64,000 nt of DNA from Platerodrilus igneus. Taxonomy: Eukaryota > Arthropoda > Insecta > Coleoptera > Lycidae. Below, one piece after another: positions 48,460 to 59,129 of this stretch. The DNA lies in NCBI GenBank assembly GCA_036346225.1, contig JARFIW010001368.1, positions 186,001-250,000 of the forward strand, in the 5' to 3' direction. The notes below the pieces were generated by a model. The model searched no databases and was not told the DNA's origin. It was given only the letters and a program-made list of their open reading frames with translations. A program made the position numbers and the translations under genes. The stretch's first letter is position 1, and each line of letters begins with the position of its first letter.

Positions 48460-48502
48460 AGAGTGTCGCTTCTTATTCTATAGTTAATACTAGAAGCGGT
48501 TT

Positions 48503-48521
48503 GTAGTCCCTACGGGACTAC
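48503..48521. other. conserved hairpin, unit I
   Basis: GTAGTCCCTACGGGACTAC: an 8-bp stem GTAGTCCC/GGGACTAC around TAC. It lies 14 bases from the right end of the P-like element. Perfect stem. Confidence 0.9.
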
Positions 48522-48527
48522 TTTCAG

Positions 48528-48838
48528 CGCCCTCACACTCTCTGCGTCCTCACACTCTCTGCGTCCTCACACTCTCTGCGTCCTCACACTCTCTGCGCCC
48601 TTACACTCTTTGCGCCCTTACACTCTCTGCGCCCTGACACTCTCTGCACCCTTTCACTCTCTGCGCCCTTACACTCTATGCGCCCTTACACTCTATGCGC
48701 CCTGACACTCTATGCGCCCTGACACTCTCTGCGCCCTTACACTCTCTGCGCCCTTACACTCTCTGCGCCCTTACACTCTCTGCGCCCTTACACTCTCTGC
48801 GCCCTTACACTCTCTGCGCCCTTACACTCTGCGCCCTT
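48528..48838 (+). repeat. 17-bp minisatellite, unit I
   Basis: About 18 copies of ACTCTCTGCGCCCTTAC, with early copies ending CCTCAC. Same family as at 63839-64000 and related to the 16-bp arrays of units II and III. Confidence 0.95.
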
Positions 48839-49037
48839 CTTTCTTAAGTTTAACACGTATCTCCGTAATGAAGATTAAATGTTATTGACAATGGTTTTGA
48901 AAATGGGAGATAGACCTAATTCTTTGAAGAGCAAAATGTCCTTAATGAAGGCATTTAAATTTTAGTTACATTGAGCCAGAATTTGGGTTTCACCAAGGTT
49001 TCATGTTTTTTGTGTTTATAGAAAATCGTTGGAAAAG

Positions 49038-49676
49038 TAAAAAAAAGCTTAGAAAATTGCCAAAAAGTCTAGATAATTGCCAAAAAGCCTAGTTAATTGC
49101 CAAAAAGCCTAGAAAATTGCCAAAAAGCCTAGAAAATTGCCAAAAAGCCTAGAAAATTGCCAAAAAGCATAGAAAATTGGCAAAAAGCCTAGAAAATTGG
49201 CAAAAAGCCTCAAAAAATGCCAAAAAGCCTAGAAAATTCCCAAAAAAGTCTAGAAAATTCCGCCATAGTTTAGAAAACTCCGTCAAAATCTTGAAAACTC
49301 TGTCAAAATCTAGAAAACTCCGCCAAAATCTAGAAAACCGTCAAAACCTATAAATCTCCGTCAAGATCTAGAAAACTCCGTCGAAATCTAGAAAACTCCG
49401 TCAAAATCAAAAAACTCCGCCAAAATCTAGAAAGCTCCGCCAAAATCTAGACAACTCCGCCAAAATATACGAAACTCCGCAAAAGCTAGAGAATCCCGTC
49501 AAAATTGAGAAAATCCACCAAAATTGAGGAAATTTCGCAAAAAATTAGAAAATTCCGTCAAAATTAAAGAAATTCCGTCAAAATTGAGGAAACCCTGTCC
49601 AAATTGAGGAAATTCCGCCAAAAATGAAAAAAATTCGCAAAAATTTGAGGAAAGTTTGTCAAAATTAAAGAAATCC
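49038..49676 (+). repeat. ~20-bp AT-rich minisatellites
   Basis: First about 10 copies of AGAAAATTGCCAAAAAGCCT (49038-49255). The consensus then drifts through AGAAAACTCCGTCAAAATCT (to about 49480) to GAGGAAATTCCGTCAAAATT (to 49676). Adjacent blocks share the AGAAAA...CAAAA skeleton, so they look like one array that changed progressively. Confidence 0.9.
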
Positions 49677-50400
49677 CAGTCAGGTAGACAGTCATTCAGA
49701 CAGACAGACAGTCAGGCAGACAGTCAGTCAGGCAGACAGTCAGTCAGGCAGACAGTCAGGCAGACAGACAGTCAGGCAGTCAGGCAGTCAGGCAGACAGT
49801 CAGTCAGGCAGACAGTCAGTCAGGCAGACAGTCAGTCAGGCAGACAGACAGTCAGTCAGTCAGGTAGGCAGTCAGTTAGGCAGACAGTCAGTCAGGCAGA
49901 CAGTCAATCAGGCAGACAGTCAATCAGGCATACAGTCAGTCAGGCATACAGCCAGTCAGGCAAGAAGACAGGCAGTCAGGCAGACAGTCAGCCAGGCAGA
50001 CAGTCAGGCAGACAGACAGTCAGGCAGGCAGACAGTCAGCCAGGTAGACCGTCAATCAGACAGACAGTCAGTCAGGCAAACAGTCAGTTAGGCAGGCATG
50101 CAGCCAGACAATCAGCCAGGCAGACAGTCAGCTAGACAGACAGCAAGCAGGCAGGCAGTCGTCCAGGCAGACAGTCAGCCAGCCAGGCAAACAGACAGCC
50201 AGGCAGACAGTCAGCCAGGCAGACAGTCAGCCAGGCAGTCAGTCAGCCAGGCAATCAGTCAGTCAGTCAGCCAGGCAGTCAGTCAGCCAGGCAATCAGTC
50301 AGTCAGTCAGTCAGCCAGCCAGCCAGTCAGCCAGGCAGACAGTCAGCCAGGCAGATAGTCAGCCAGGCAGACAGGCAGACAGTCAGCCAGTTAGTCAATC
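49677..50400 (+). repeat. (CAGN)n tetranucleotide tract
   Basis: About 720 bases of CAGT/CAGG/CAGA/CAGC tetramers. The open frames here read Ser-Gln-Ala-Asp/Arg repeats and are an effect of the tract, not a gene. Confidence 0.95.
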
Positions 50401-50720
50401 AGCCAACCCCAGCCAACCCCAGCCAACCCCAGCCAAACCCAGCCAAACCCCAGCCAACCCCAGCCAACCCCAGTCAACCCCAGCCAACCCCAGCCAACCC
50501 CAGCCAACCCCAGTCAATACCAGTCAATACCAGTCAATACCAGTCAACACCAGTCAATACCAGCCAATCCCAGCCAATCCCAAGCCAATCTCAGCCAATA
50601 CCATACCAATCCCAGCCAATCCCAGACAACCAAAAGCCAATCCCAAGCTAATCCCAAGTCAATCTCAAGCCAATCCCAAACCAATCTCAGCCAATCCCAG
50701 CCGTTTCCAGTCAACTTTAG
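50401..50720 (+). repeat. 10-bp minisatellite series
   Basis: CAGCCAACCC units, then CAGTCAATAC units, then CAGCCAATCC-type units with insertions. Period 10-11. Confidence 0.9.
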
Positions 50721-51088
50721 TCAATCCAATCCAAGCCAATCCAAGTCAACCGCAGCCAATCCAAGTCAACCGCAGCCAATCCAAGTCAACCGCAGTCAAT
50801 CCAAGTCAACCACAGCCAATCCAAGTCAACCGCAGCCAATCTAAGTCAACCGCAGCCAATCCAAGCCAACCGCAGCCAATTCCAGTCAGTAGAGTTAATT
50901 CCAGTCAGTAGAGTTAATTCCAGTGAACAGAATCAATCCCAGTCAGTAGAATCAATCACAGTCAGTAGAATCAATTGCAGCCAGTAGAACCAATTGCAGT
51001 CAGTAGAGTCAATTCCAATGGCTAGAGTCAAATCCAATGGCTAGAGTCAATCCCAATGGGTAGAGTCGATTCCAGTCAGTATAAGCAA
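50721..51088 (+). repeat. 20-bp and ~19-bp minisatellites
   Basis: AATCCAAGTCAACCGCAGCC units (50721-50882), then CAGTCAGTAGAGTTAATTC units drifting to CAATGGCTAGAGTCAAATC (to about 51088). Confidence 0.9.
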
Positions 51089-51300
51089 TTGAATACAATT
51101 TAAAACATTTTAAAACAATTGAAAGCAATTGAAAACAAATGAAAACAATTGAAAACAATTGAAAACAATTGAAAACAATTGAAAACAATTGAAAACAATT
51201 GAAAACAATTGCAAACAATTGAAAACAATTGAAAACAATTGAAAACAATTTAAGACAAATTAAAACAATTTAAAAGAATTTAAAACAATTTAAAACAATC
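51089..51300 (+). repeat. 10-bp AATTGAAAAC minisatellite
   Basis: About 20 copies of AATTGAAAAC, the last few drifting to AATTTAAAAC. It ends the minisatellite cascade of unit I. Confidence 0.95.
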
Positions 51301-53359
51301 TCGAATGCAGCATAAGAAATAAAAACAAATGCGGCACAAAATTTAATTGTGTAGAAATTGTAATAAAGTCATGGTATAGAACAGGCACATGCGTCATGAA
51401 GTGTAAAAAAAAAGGCCGCAAGCAATGTTCCTGAACGAAACAAAGTTTAAAAGTATTTTACAAACACACGATCCGAAGGTTTTTCCTTTAGCAGTGTGAA
51501 GAATACCAGCTGCATATTCCTGTTTACAGTAAGTGGGAAATTATTTATGTTGATATAAAAATGCTAAATATATCAACTTTTCTAATTCAGCACGAACCGA
51601 AGCTATTATGTTGTGTAGTTTGTGTTATTGGCGGGTAACGTATATGATTCGTTCAATTCAATAGTTCGGTCAGGCTGACGTTTGGCACATTAATAGCAAG
51701 TGGCTGTTAATGAACCTACATTGTTTAAAAATATTATAATACATGGAGCCAATCAAAATTAAACAATATTTAGTAATTGTTAACGTAGTCAGTTTTACAT
51801 ATGAGCATATTGTGTATAACGTGCTCGTTAATAGGAACTCATTTTAAACAAAACGTTGGGCTGAAGTAAATGCAAGTAATTGTACAGTTATTTTTGTAAC
51901 TGAAAAATGCGTCTTTCATGCCGTAATATGCGTTGAACAGAGCTCCAATAAATGGTAGAAATGAATGTACGTAAGGGTTAACGAATGTAGGTTTTACGCT
52001 TAAAAGTTTTGTTAGTAGCAACGAAGCTGACCACCAACTGTTATAAACCTAATAAGTAGGACATTGTATATATATGCGTGTATCACAAAAAACATAATTT
52101 TATTGCAGACATAAAATTAGACACAGTTATGCACGTTGAAAATGCAGTGGGATCCCCGGAAATGTTCTTGAGACGAATATCCGAAAATGAAAATATATAT
52201 AATGTGTGTAATGTAGGCAACCCGAAATACTTAAATGAACTGCGACCTGCCTACAATCGCCAGATAGGAAGGCACCTCCTAAAAATAGACCGCGCATACT
52301 AATATATTCTTTAAAGTGGGTATTATTTAAAGTAGATATTGAATTAGATATTAAATTAGATATTAAATTACTCCAGCTTTCTATATATAGCAAAAATGTT
52401 GTAAATGGTTCTAGGATACGGTTAGTGTTTAATGATGTATATTTGAAATGTTTGAAGTAACTTGAGTAACTTAGAAAATTAATTGGTTCATACATCTTTC
52501 TCGCACTAACGGTAACCGACATGTTGGTGCTGCCGGTGAACGCGCTTCGTGTTTTTTGTTTCAATTGTTTGTACGTTATGTAATGCATAAGCTATTTCTT
52601 TTCCAATAACTTTGACAATTCCAGGAAAGTCAGATTTTTTTTAAACAGCTTTAGAGTAAGTGTAAGTTAGATTTTATAAATTATAGACATTATAGACCGT
52701 TGCAAAGCGTATGAGAAATGATCTGATTCTTTTTATGCATACTAATAAATAAAATAAATGCAGATGGTTGTTTATAAAGTTGACGAAAAAATTAAAAAAA
52801 GTAAATGAAACTGGGAATTGAACCATTAAACTTACGCTTGGTAGTCAGATATCATAGCAACGCGCTATGGAGGTGTCAGTATTTGTAAATTGGTTAGTAG
52901 TATACTTTCAATTACTTTTAATTACCCTGAATTACTTTCAATTTAGCGGACCAAACACGAAATACACCGAATTCTGACCAAATCACGGTCTATTAAAAAT
53001 GCTCGGCTATCATCGTGAAGAAACGCCAAAATGAAAAATTTATTATTTTTAAAATAAATAGCCAGCGTATGTGAAAAAGCGACGTTTTCCTATAATTTAA
53101 ATCAAGTAACGGTACTTCTAAATCATATTGGTTGAATTGTAATGGAAAATTCCAGAAATTTGAAAGGAAGTATGTTACCATAGATTTTGAAGGTACACGC
53201 TCGTACTTTTCCGTTGGTGACGTTAATTGATTTTGACGTTTGTCGAATAAATTATACAATTTTTAATAAGTGTTTTAAGAAAAACTGGAGTGGTAGCCCG
53301 CATATGGTGAATTATTCAGTTTTTAGAATACGAATAGCGTTGTTTGGCATATATTAGAA
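51301..53359. other. AT-rich part of macrosatellite unit I
   Basis: No gene. 52060-52420 is similar to 63190-63490 (shared AAATACTTAAATGAACTGCGA, AAAATAGACCGCGCATA and ATTAGATATTAAATTA words). 52800-53359 is similar to 57975-58508. The open frames at 52078-52302 and 52127-52588 are not kept in the homologous copy. Confidence 0.7.
52810..52873 (-). other. tRNA-like box, unit I
   Basis: On the minus strand TAGCGCGTTGCTATGATATC is followed by GGTTCAATTCCC about 25 bases on, matching the spacing and core of RNA polymerase III A and B boxes (B box GGTTCAANNCC). Stems are poor, so it is a tRNA pseudogene or SINE head rather than a tRNA gene. The corresponding position in unit II is 57984-58049. 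Confidence 0.4.
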
Positions 53360-53779
53360 ATTTTTTAACGCCCGAATACGAATTTTACAAACCAACTCAA
53401 TCTTTCTTCTCTCTCGTACTAACGTCAACGGAACAGTTCCCGACCTCGTCGCACGACTGGTTCGGTTTTTAGATCGGAATTTTTTGAGGGATCCAAGCTG
53501 TTTTAACACGTTAACGAATACGTCGCTTCAAATTAATCTGTTCCCGGAAAATCCTTATTTCTCCGCAAGTTATTGGTTTTCGGCCATAAAAACCGGCCTA
53601 TCCTAAGCTCGCAAAAATTCTCCACCTAACCACCACTCGTCCGCGCCCCCAACTCCGAAACTCTCGGACGCAAATCCCAAAAAGCGATCGATTCGCGCCT
53701 CTCAACTTTAACACAAAGACGGGCATACAAAACTTATAGTTATTAGACTAGAAACGCCTTGTAGTCCCTACGGGACTAC
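53360..53779 (+). repeat. conserved head region and hairpin, unit II
   Basis: About 400 bases nearly identical to 58509-58926 and, from the CGCACG...TTCGG word on, to 63505-63836. It contains GATCGGAATTTTTTGAGGGA, AACACGTTAACGAATACGTC and a C-rich stretch CCGCGCCCCCAACTCCG, and ends in the hairpin at 53761-53779. The high conservation against the variable remainder is notable. Confidence 0.9.
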
Positions 53780-53784
53780 TTTGA

Positions 53785-54262
53785 ACGCCTCTACTCGCTT
53801 TGTGGGCCACTCTTTTTACGCCCCACCATCTTTACTCCCTACCATTTTTGCGCACCGCCCTCTCTACGCCCCGCTCTCTCTACGCTCCGCTCTCTCTCTA
53901 CGCCCCGCTCTCTCTACGCCCCGCTCTCTACGCTCCGCCCCCTCTACACCCTGCACCCTTTACGCACCGCCCTCTCTACGCCCCGCCCTCTCTACGCTCT
54001 ACCCTGTCTACGCCACGCACTCTCTACGCCACGCACCCTCTACGCTTCGCACTCTCTACGCTTCGCACTCTCTACGCCCCGCCCTATTTACGCCCCGTCC
54101 TATCTACGCCCCGCCTTATTTACGCCCCGTCCTATCTACGCCCCGACCTTTCTACAACCCGTTCTATGTACGCCCGCTCTCTGTACGCCCCGCCCTCTCT
54201 ACGACCCGTCGTCTCTACGCCACGCCTTTTCTACACCTCGCGCTCTCTACACCTCACCCTAG
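53785..54262 (+). repeat. 16-bp CTCTCTACGCCCCGCC minisatellite, unit II
   Basis: About 29 copies with variable CCC/GCC/ACC endings. Overlapping open frames (Pro/Leu/Ser/Arg/Tyr repeats) are periodicity effects. Confidence 0.95.
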
Positions 54263-55855
54263 CAGACTTTGTCGAAATCACTTCTGGGAGTCAACCGGAT
54301 CAAGATCACCTCGCTCAAGTAGACTTTGCCGAAATCACACCGGGAGTCGATCGAATCAAGATAATTTTGCTCTAGTAGACTTTGTCGAAATCACCTCATG
54401 GAGTTGATCGGATCAAGATCACTTCGCCCTAGTAGACTTTGTTGAAATCACTTCAGGGAGACGATAGGATGAAGATGCTCTAGTAGACTTTGTCAAAATC
54501 ACCTCGTGGAACGATCGGATCAAGACCACTTCGCTCTAGTATACTTTGTCAAAAACTCTTTGGGGAGTCAATCGGGCCAAGATCATTTCGCTGTAGTAAA
54601 CTTGTCGAAATCACTTCATGAGTAGATTGGATCAAGATCACTTCGCTTTAGTAGACTTTGTCGAAATCACTTCGGGAAGTCGATCGGATCAAGACCACTT
54701 CGCTCTAGTAGATTTTGTCGAAATCACTTCGGGGAGCCGACCGGATCAAGAACACTTTGTGTTAGTAGACTTTGTCATTTTGCTCTAGCAGACTTTGTCG
54801 AAATCAATTCAAGGAGTCGACCGGATCAAGAGCACTTCGCCCTAGTAGACTTTATCGAAATCACTTTGGGGAGTCGACCGGACCAAGATCATTTCGCCCC
54901 AGTAGACTTTGTTAAAATCATTTCGTGGAGCTGATCGGATCAAGACCACTTCGTTCTAGTAGTTTTTGTCCAAATCACTTCAGGGAGTCGATCCGATCAA
55001 GACCACTACGCCTTAGTAGTCTTTGTCGAAATCACTTAGGAGAGGCGATCGAATCCAGATTACTTTGACTTAGTAGTCTTTGTCGAAATCATTTCGGGGA
55101 GTCGATCGGATCAAGATCACTTTGGCTTAGTAGTCTTTGTCAAATTCACTTCGGGGAGTCGATCGAAATAAGATCACTTCGCCTTAGTAGTCTTTGTCGA
55201 AATCACTTCGGGGAGTCGATCGGATCAAGACCACTCCATTCTAGTAGTCTTTGACGAAATCACTCAAGGGGGTCGATCGGATCAAGACCACTTCGCCCTA
55301 GTAGCCTTTGTCGAAACACTTCGGAGGAGCCATTCGGATCAAGACCAGTTCGCCCTAGCAGTCTTTGTCGAAATCACTTCGGAGAGTCGATCGGATAAAG
55401 ACAACTTCGCCTTAGTAGACTTTGTCGAAATCACTTCCAGGAGTCGATCGGATCAAGATCACTTCGTCGTAGTAGACTTTGTTGAAATAACTTGGGGAGT
55501 CGATCGGATCAAGACCACTTCGCTCTAGTGACTTTGTCGAAATGATTTCGGAGAATCAATCGGATCAAGATCACTTCGTTCTAGTGACTTGTCGAAAGCA
55601 CCTTGGAGGAGTCGATTGGATCAAGATCACTTTGTCATAGAAGACTTTGTAAAAATCAGTTAGTGGTAGTCGATTGGATCAAGATTGCTTCGCCATAGTA
55701 TACCGTCGAAATCATTTTGGGAAGTTGATCGGATTAAGACCTTTGTGTCCTAGTAGACTGTCGAAATCACTGCGGGAGCCGATAGGATCAAGATGACTTT
55801 GCGCTAGTAGACTGTCGAAGTCACTTCAGGGAGTTGATCAGGATCAAGATCAGTT
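54263..55855 (+). repeat. 57-bp satellite array, unit II
   Basis: About 28 diverged copies of a 57-bp monomer: GTAGACTTTGTCGAAATCAC, TTCGGGGAGTCGATCGGATC, AAGACCACTTCGCCCTA in order. More diverged than the array in unit III, with several shortened copies towards its right end. Confidence 0.9.
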
Positions 55856-58508
55856 CCTTAATAGTACCTACGATGCGACGTTTAGCTTCAAGTAATGTAA
55901 ATGACAATATTCGGTAACTGTACTAAAATATTTACCTAACTGTTTAAAGTAATTAACGATTTCTTCTATTTTATTTGCTTATTATACCATTCTTGTGTGT
56001 TGCACAATAGGAAAAGCAGTGAAAAAACCTATTTTGAACTCAATTTTAACCTTAGTACTACCTTAAACTATATACAGTAAAAACTAAAAACTATATACAA
56101 AGTGCGGGTAGACGGAGGTGTTAGCCTTACGCTATCGAACCTTATTTTGTAGAAAATTTTTTGCTTGTATACGTGTAATAGTCGAAGCCTCAAAAGATAT
56201 ATAGTGTTTTCTAAATTATTTACGTAGACTTGAAATTTTTGAGATGTATTTGGTAATAAACGTCAAATAAAATTTTTAACTTTTTGTGTTTAAAATAGAC
56301 CGCGTGTATTAATGTGCGATACTTTTTTATAATCAGAATTAATAATTATCAGTACTATAAAGAATTATTATGTAATTTAGAAGCTTTAATTGTAGAAATT
56401 TGCAAATTAACTGTGTTAACAGAGTTTCAGATAGTGCGTACTCGTGCTTCAAGGTCGTAACATAGGTTAGATGAGTTAGTATATATGCGCCACTTCCTGT
56501 TTATAAGCTGTTGCCGTCTTTGTCCGCCATTTTGGAGGATAGTGTTAATACTTCCTATGAAATTATAGGTTTGGTTAGCATCTTCACTATATTTAAAAGG
56601 TTAAAAACCCTGCTATGATTTACATCGAAGAATGCATTGCAAATGTATTTGAAAGGTTATAGATGCAAAAATTTATATTTCCATATTTCACTCAAATGAA
56701 TTACATACATACATTATGTATGTACATAAGTCAAATTAATAAAACTGAAAATATAAGTTTGTACATCATACATGCATTTTATGAAATGAAATAAACATTT
56801 TACCAAAATATATTATTGGCTTATTGCATATTACAGGAAGAAGAAAACTGATTTCAGGTACAATTGAGAAATACAACAAAACGCGGACCATTGGCATACA
56901 AATTAAAAAAAATAATCATGGAAACCTAATTTTATTCTTATAAGGATTTGAAAATGTATGCCTAGTGGCATTCTTATTTCCGCAACCTCTCACATAGTAG
57001 AGAAAGCATCCATAATCCACGATTCGGATAAAAGTATGTAACCCATTATTTTACCATTTGTTACAAAAACTAATAAATATGAATCTCCTCTAAATACAGC
57101 AATGTATAAACAAACACCAAGCTCTAACTTTAAGATATCAGTTTCTCGTAAGTTTCAGTTTTACAATAAATTATTTGCCCATGCAATATCGGTAGGTACG
57201 TAATAACAACATTTACGGTAAAATAAGTACCTATAAAAAGAATAGTAATGTAATCTTAAGTAAAACTACTGGTTTTTTTTAATCACATACGTGGATATAT
57301 TGAAGAAGTCGAATAATAATATCACAATTCATAATAAATTTTTGGAAATGCAGCAAATCAAATTAAACAATCTTTGAATAGCGCTACGGTTAGATAAACA
57401 ATAATTCTAAACGTCAAATTAATGTCAAATAAATGACAATCATAATTGCAGTCGAAATTGTGGGCGCTATCTATTGGGATAGTGTTAATACTAAAATGCG
57501 CCAACATAATCGTCTATAGAGTGCCACCACCGTGGTACGTAACCTGCTTTTGACATTTCTCAAATAAATTACACAAACTGCAGCAAAAGTTTTAAATAAA
57601 GATTTAGAATTTATGGTAGATGCAATATTTTTTTGTACACATTAGAAATATGTTAAGGATTGTATACCAATTTTTGAAACCAACTCAATCGTCTGTTCAT
57701 TAACGCAAATGTACCGGTTCTAGCTGTGTGCGTTTGGGTTTTTAGGTCGTAAAATATCAAAGGTTTTTTATACGCATATATAAGCGAATACGTTTCTGCA
57801 AGTTGGACAATATCTGAAAAGTAAAGGTTGGAAATGGTACTTGAGTAAATGTAATTCACAAATTATAGATTGTAGATAGATTGCACTGAAGCATATGAAA
57901 AAAAAAGTGTTGGTTTATTGTTAAATAAATGTTATTGCATGTTTTAAAAAGCATCATAAAATTAAATTAAAAAAATGTATTTTACTGGGCATTGAACCAG
58001 CGGAGTTAAGATTCGTAACCAAAGACGTTGTGCTTGCGCTGTCGAGGAGATGTTTATTGAAATCGCGTTGGTTGTATACTTGCTATGCCCAATGTCACAT
58101 AAGAAATACATCGTCTTAGGAATAAATCACGGTCTATTGTAATTGTTCGGGCGACTCCGTATATAAACGTCAAATGTAAAAAGTATTTATTTTTCAAATA
58201 AATAGCTGGTGTATATTAAAAAGCGATGTTTTCGTATAATTGTAGTCAATTATCGGTACTTTTAAATGATATTAGAAGAATTATAAATTTAATTTTGAGA
58301 AAATTTAAAAGAAATGTGTAATCATAGATTTTGAAGGTACATATTCGTTCGCTTCCGCCGGATTTCGGAACCTGGTTTTGACGTTTATGAAATAAATTAT
58401 ACAACTTTTAATACCCGTTTTAAGAAAATACTACACTATCAGCTTGCAAACTTGTTAATAATTGAGGTTTTAGAATACGAATAGCGTTGTAAGACATAAA
58501 TTAGAAAT
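55856..58508. other. AT-rich part of macrosatellite unit II
   Basis: No gene. 57650-57750 resembles the head region (AAACCAACTCAAT...GGTTTTTAGGTCG), suggesting an older internal duplication. 57975-58508 is homologous to 52800-53359. Confidence 0.65.
57984..58049 (-). other. tRNA-like box, unit II
   Basis: Minus strand: ACAGCGCAAGCACAACGTC then GGTTCAATGCCC, in the same place as 52810-52873 relative to the head. B-box-like core retained, the rest diverged. Confidence 0.4.
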
Positions 58509-58926
58509 TTTTTAACGCCCGAATACGAATTTTACAAACCAACTCGATCTTTCTTCTCTCTCGTACTAACGTCAACGGAACAGTTCCCGACCTCGTCGCA
58601 CGGCCCGTTCGGTTTTTAGATCGGAATTTTTTGAGGGATCCAAGCTTTTTTAACACGTTAACGAATACGTCGCGTCAAATTAATCTTTTCCCGGAAAATC
58701 CTTATTTTTCCGCAAGTTATTGGTTTTCCGCCATAAAAACAGACCTATCCTAAGCACGCAAAAATTCTCCACCTAACCACCACCCGTCCGCGCCCCCAAC
58801 TCCGAAACCCTCGGACGCAAATCCCAATAAGCGATCGATTTGCGCCTCTCAACTTTAACACAAAGACGGGCGTCCGAAATTTATAGTTATTAGACTAGAA
58901 GCGGTTTGTAGTCCCTACGTGACTAC
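58509..58926 (+). repeat. conserved head region and hairpin, unit III
   Basis: As 53360-53779. The hairpin at 58908-58926 has one stem mismatch (CGTGAC instead of CGGGAC). Confidence 0.9.
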
Positions 58927-58929
58927 TTT

Positions 58930-59125
58930 GAGCGCCTCTACTCGCTTTGTGGACCACTCTCTTTACGCCCCGCCCTCTCTGCGCCCCGCCTTCTCTGCGC
59001 CCCGCCCTCTCTGCGCACCGACCTCTCTACGCACCGTCCTCTCTGCGTCCCGCCCTCTCTGCGTCTTACCCTCTACGCCCCGCCCTCTCTACGCCCCGCC
59101 CTCTGTACACCCCGTCTTCACTTCC
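58930..59125 (+). repeat. 16-bp minisatellite, unit III
   Basis: About 11 copies of CTCTCTRCGCCCCGCC, directly before the 57-bp satellite. Confidence 0.95.
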
Positions 59126-59129
59126 CCTA

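Larger units (their letters stand above)
44202..48489 (+). mobile_element. P-element-like transposon, 30-bp perfect terminal repeats
   Basis: 4,288 bp bounded by perfect 30-bp inverted repeats at 44202-44231 and 48460-48489, starting TATTAACTATAGAATAAGAA. Subterminal inverted blocks (GCCAAGAAAATGG at about 44270; complement-like near 48382) follow. It carries a THAP-P-transposase gene on the plus strand and a nested MITE. A clean 8-bp target duplication is not visible: the left flank is CTAAAGAA and the right flank CTAGAAGC. The right end directly abuts the hairpin-headed macrosatellite, while the left flank does not match it, so one side may have been rearranged. Confidence 0.85.

Noticed and set aside
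44194..48497. 8-bp target duplication of the P-like element (CTAAAGAA / CTAGAAGC)
   Set aside because: Only four of eight positions match, so no duplication is claimed.
49656..50358. Open frames of Ser/Gln/Ala/Asp/Arg repeats
   Set aside because: They are produced by the (CAGN)n tetranucleotide tract; no non-repetitive coding sequence is attached.
48528..51300. CRISPR-like array
   Set aside because: Repeats are contiguous without unique spacers and the DNA is eukaryotic.
52127..52588. 153-residue minus-strand open frame
   Set aside because: Lies in repeat DNA with no counterpart open frame in the homologous region near 63200-63490.
53781..54407. Overlapping 191-208-residue open frames rich in Pro/Leu/Tyr/Arg
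   Set aside because: Artefacts of the 16-bp minisatellite; open in more than one frame.
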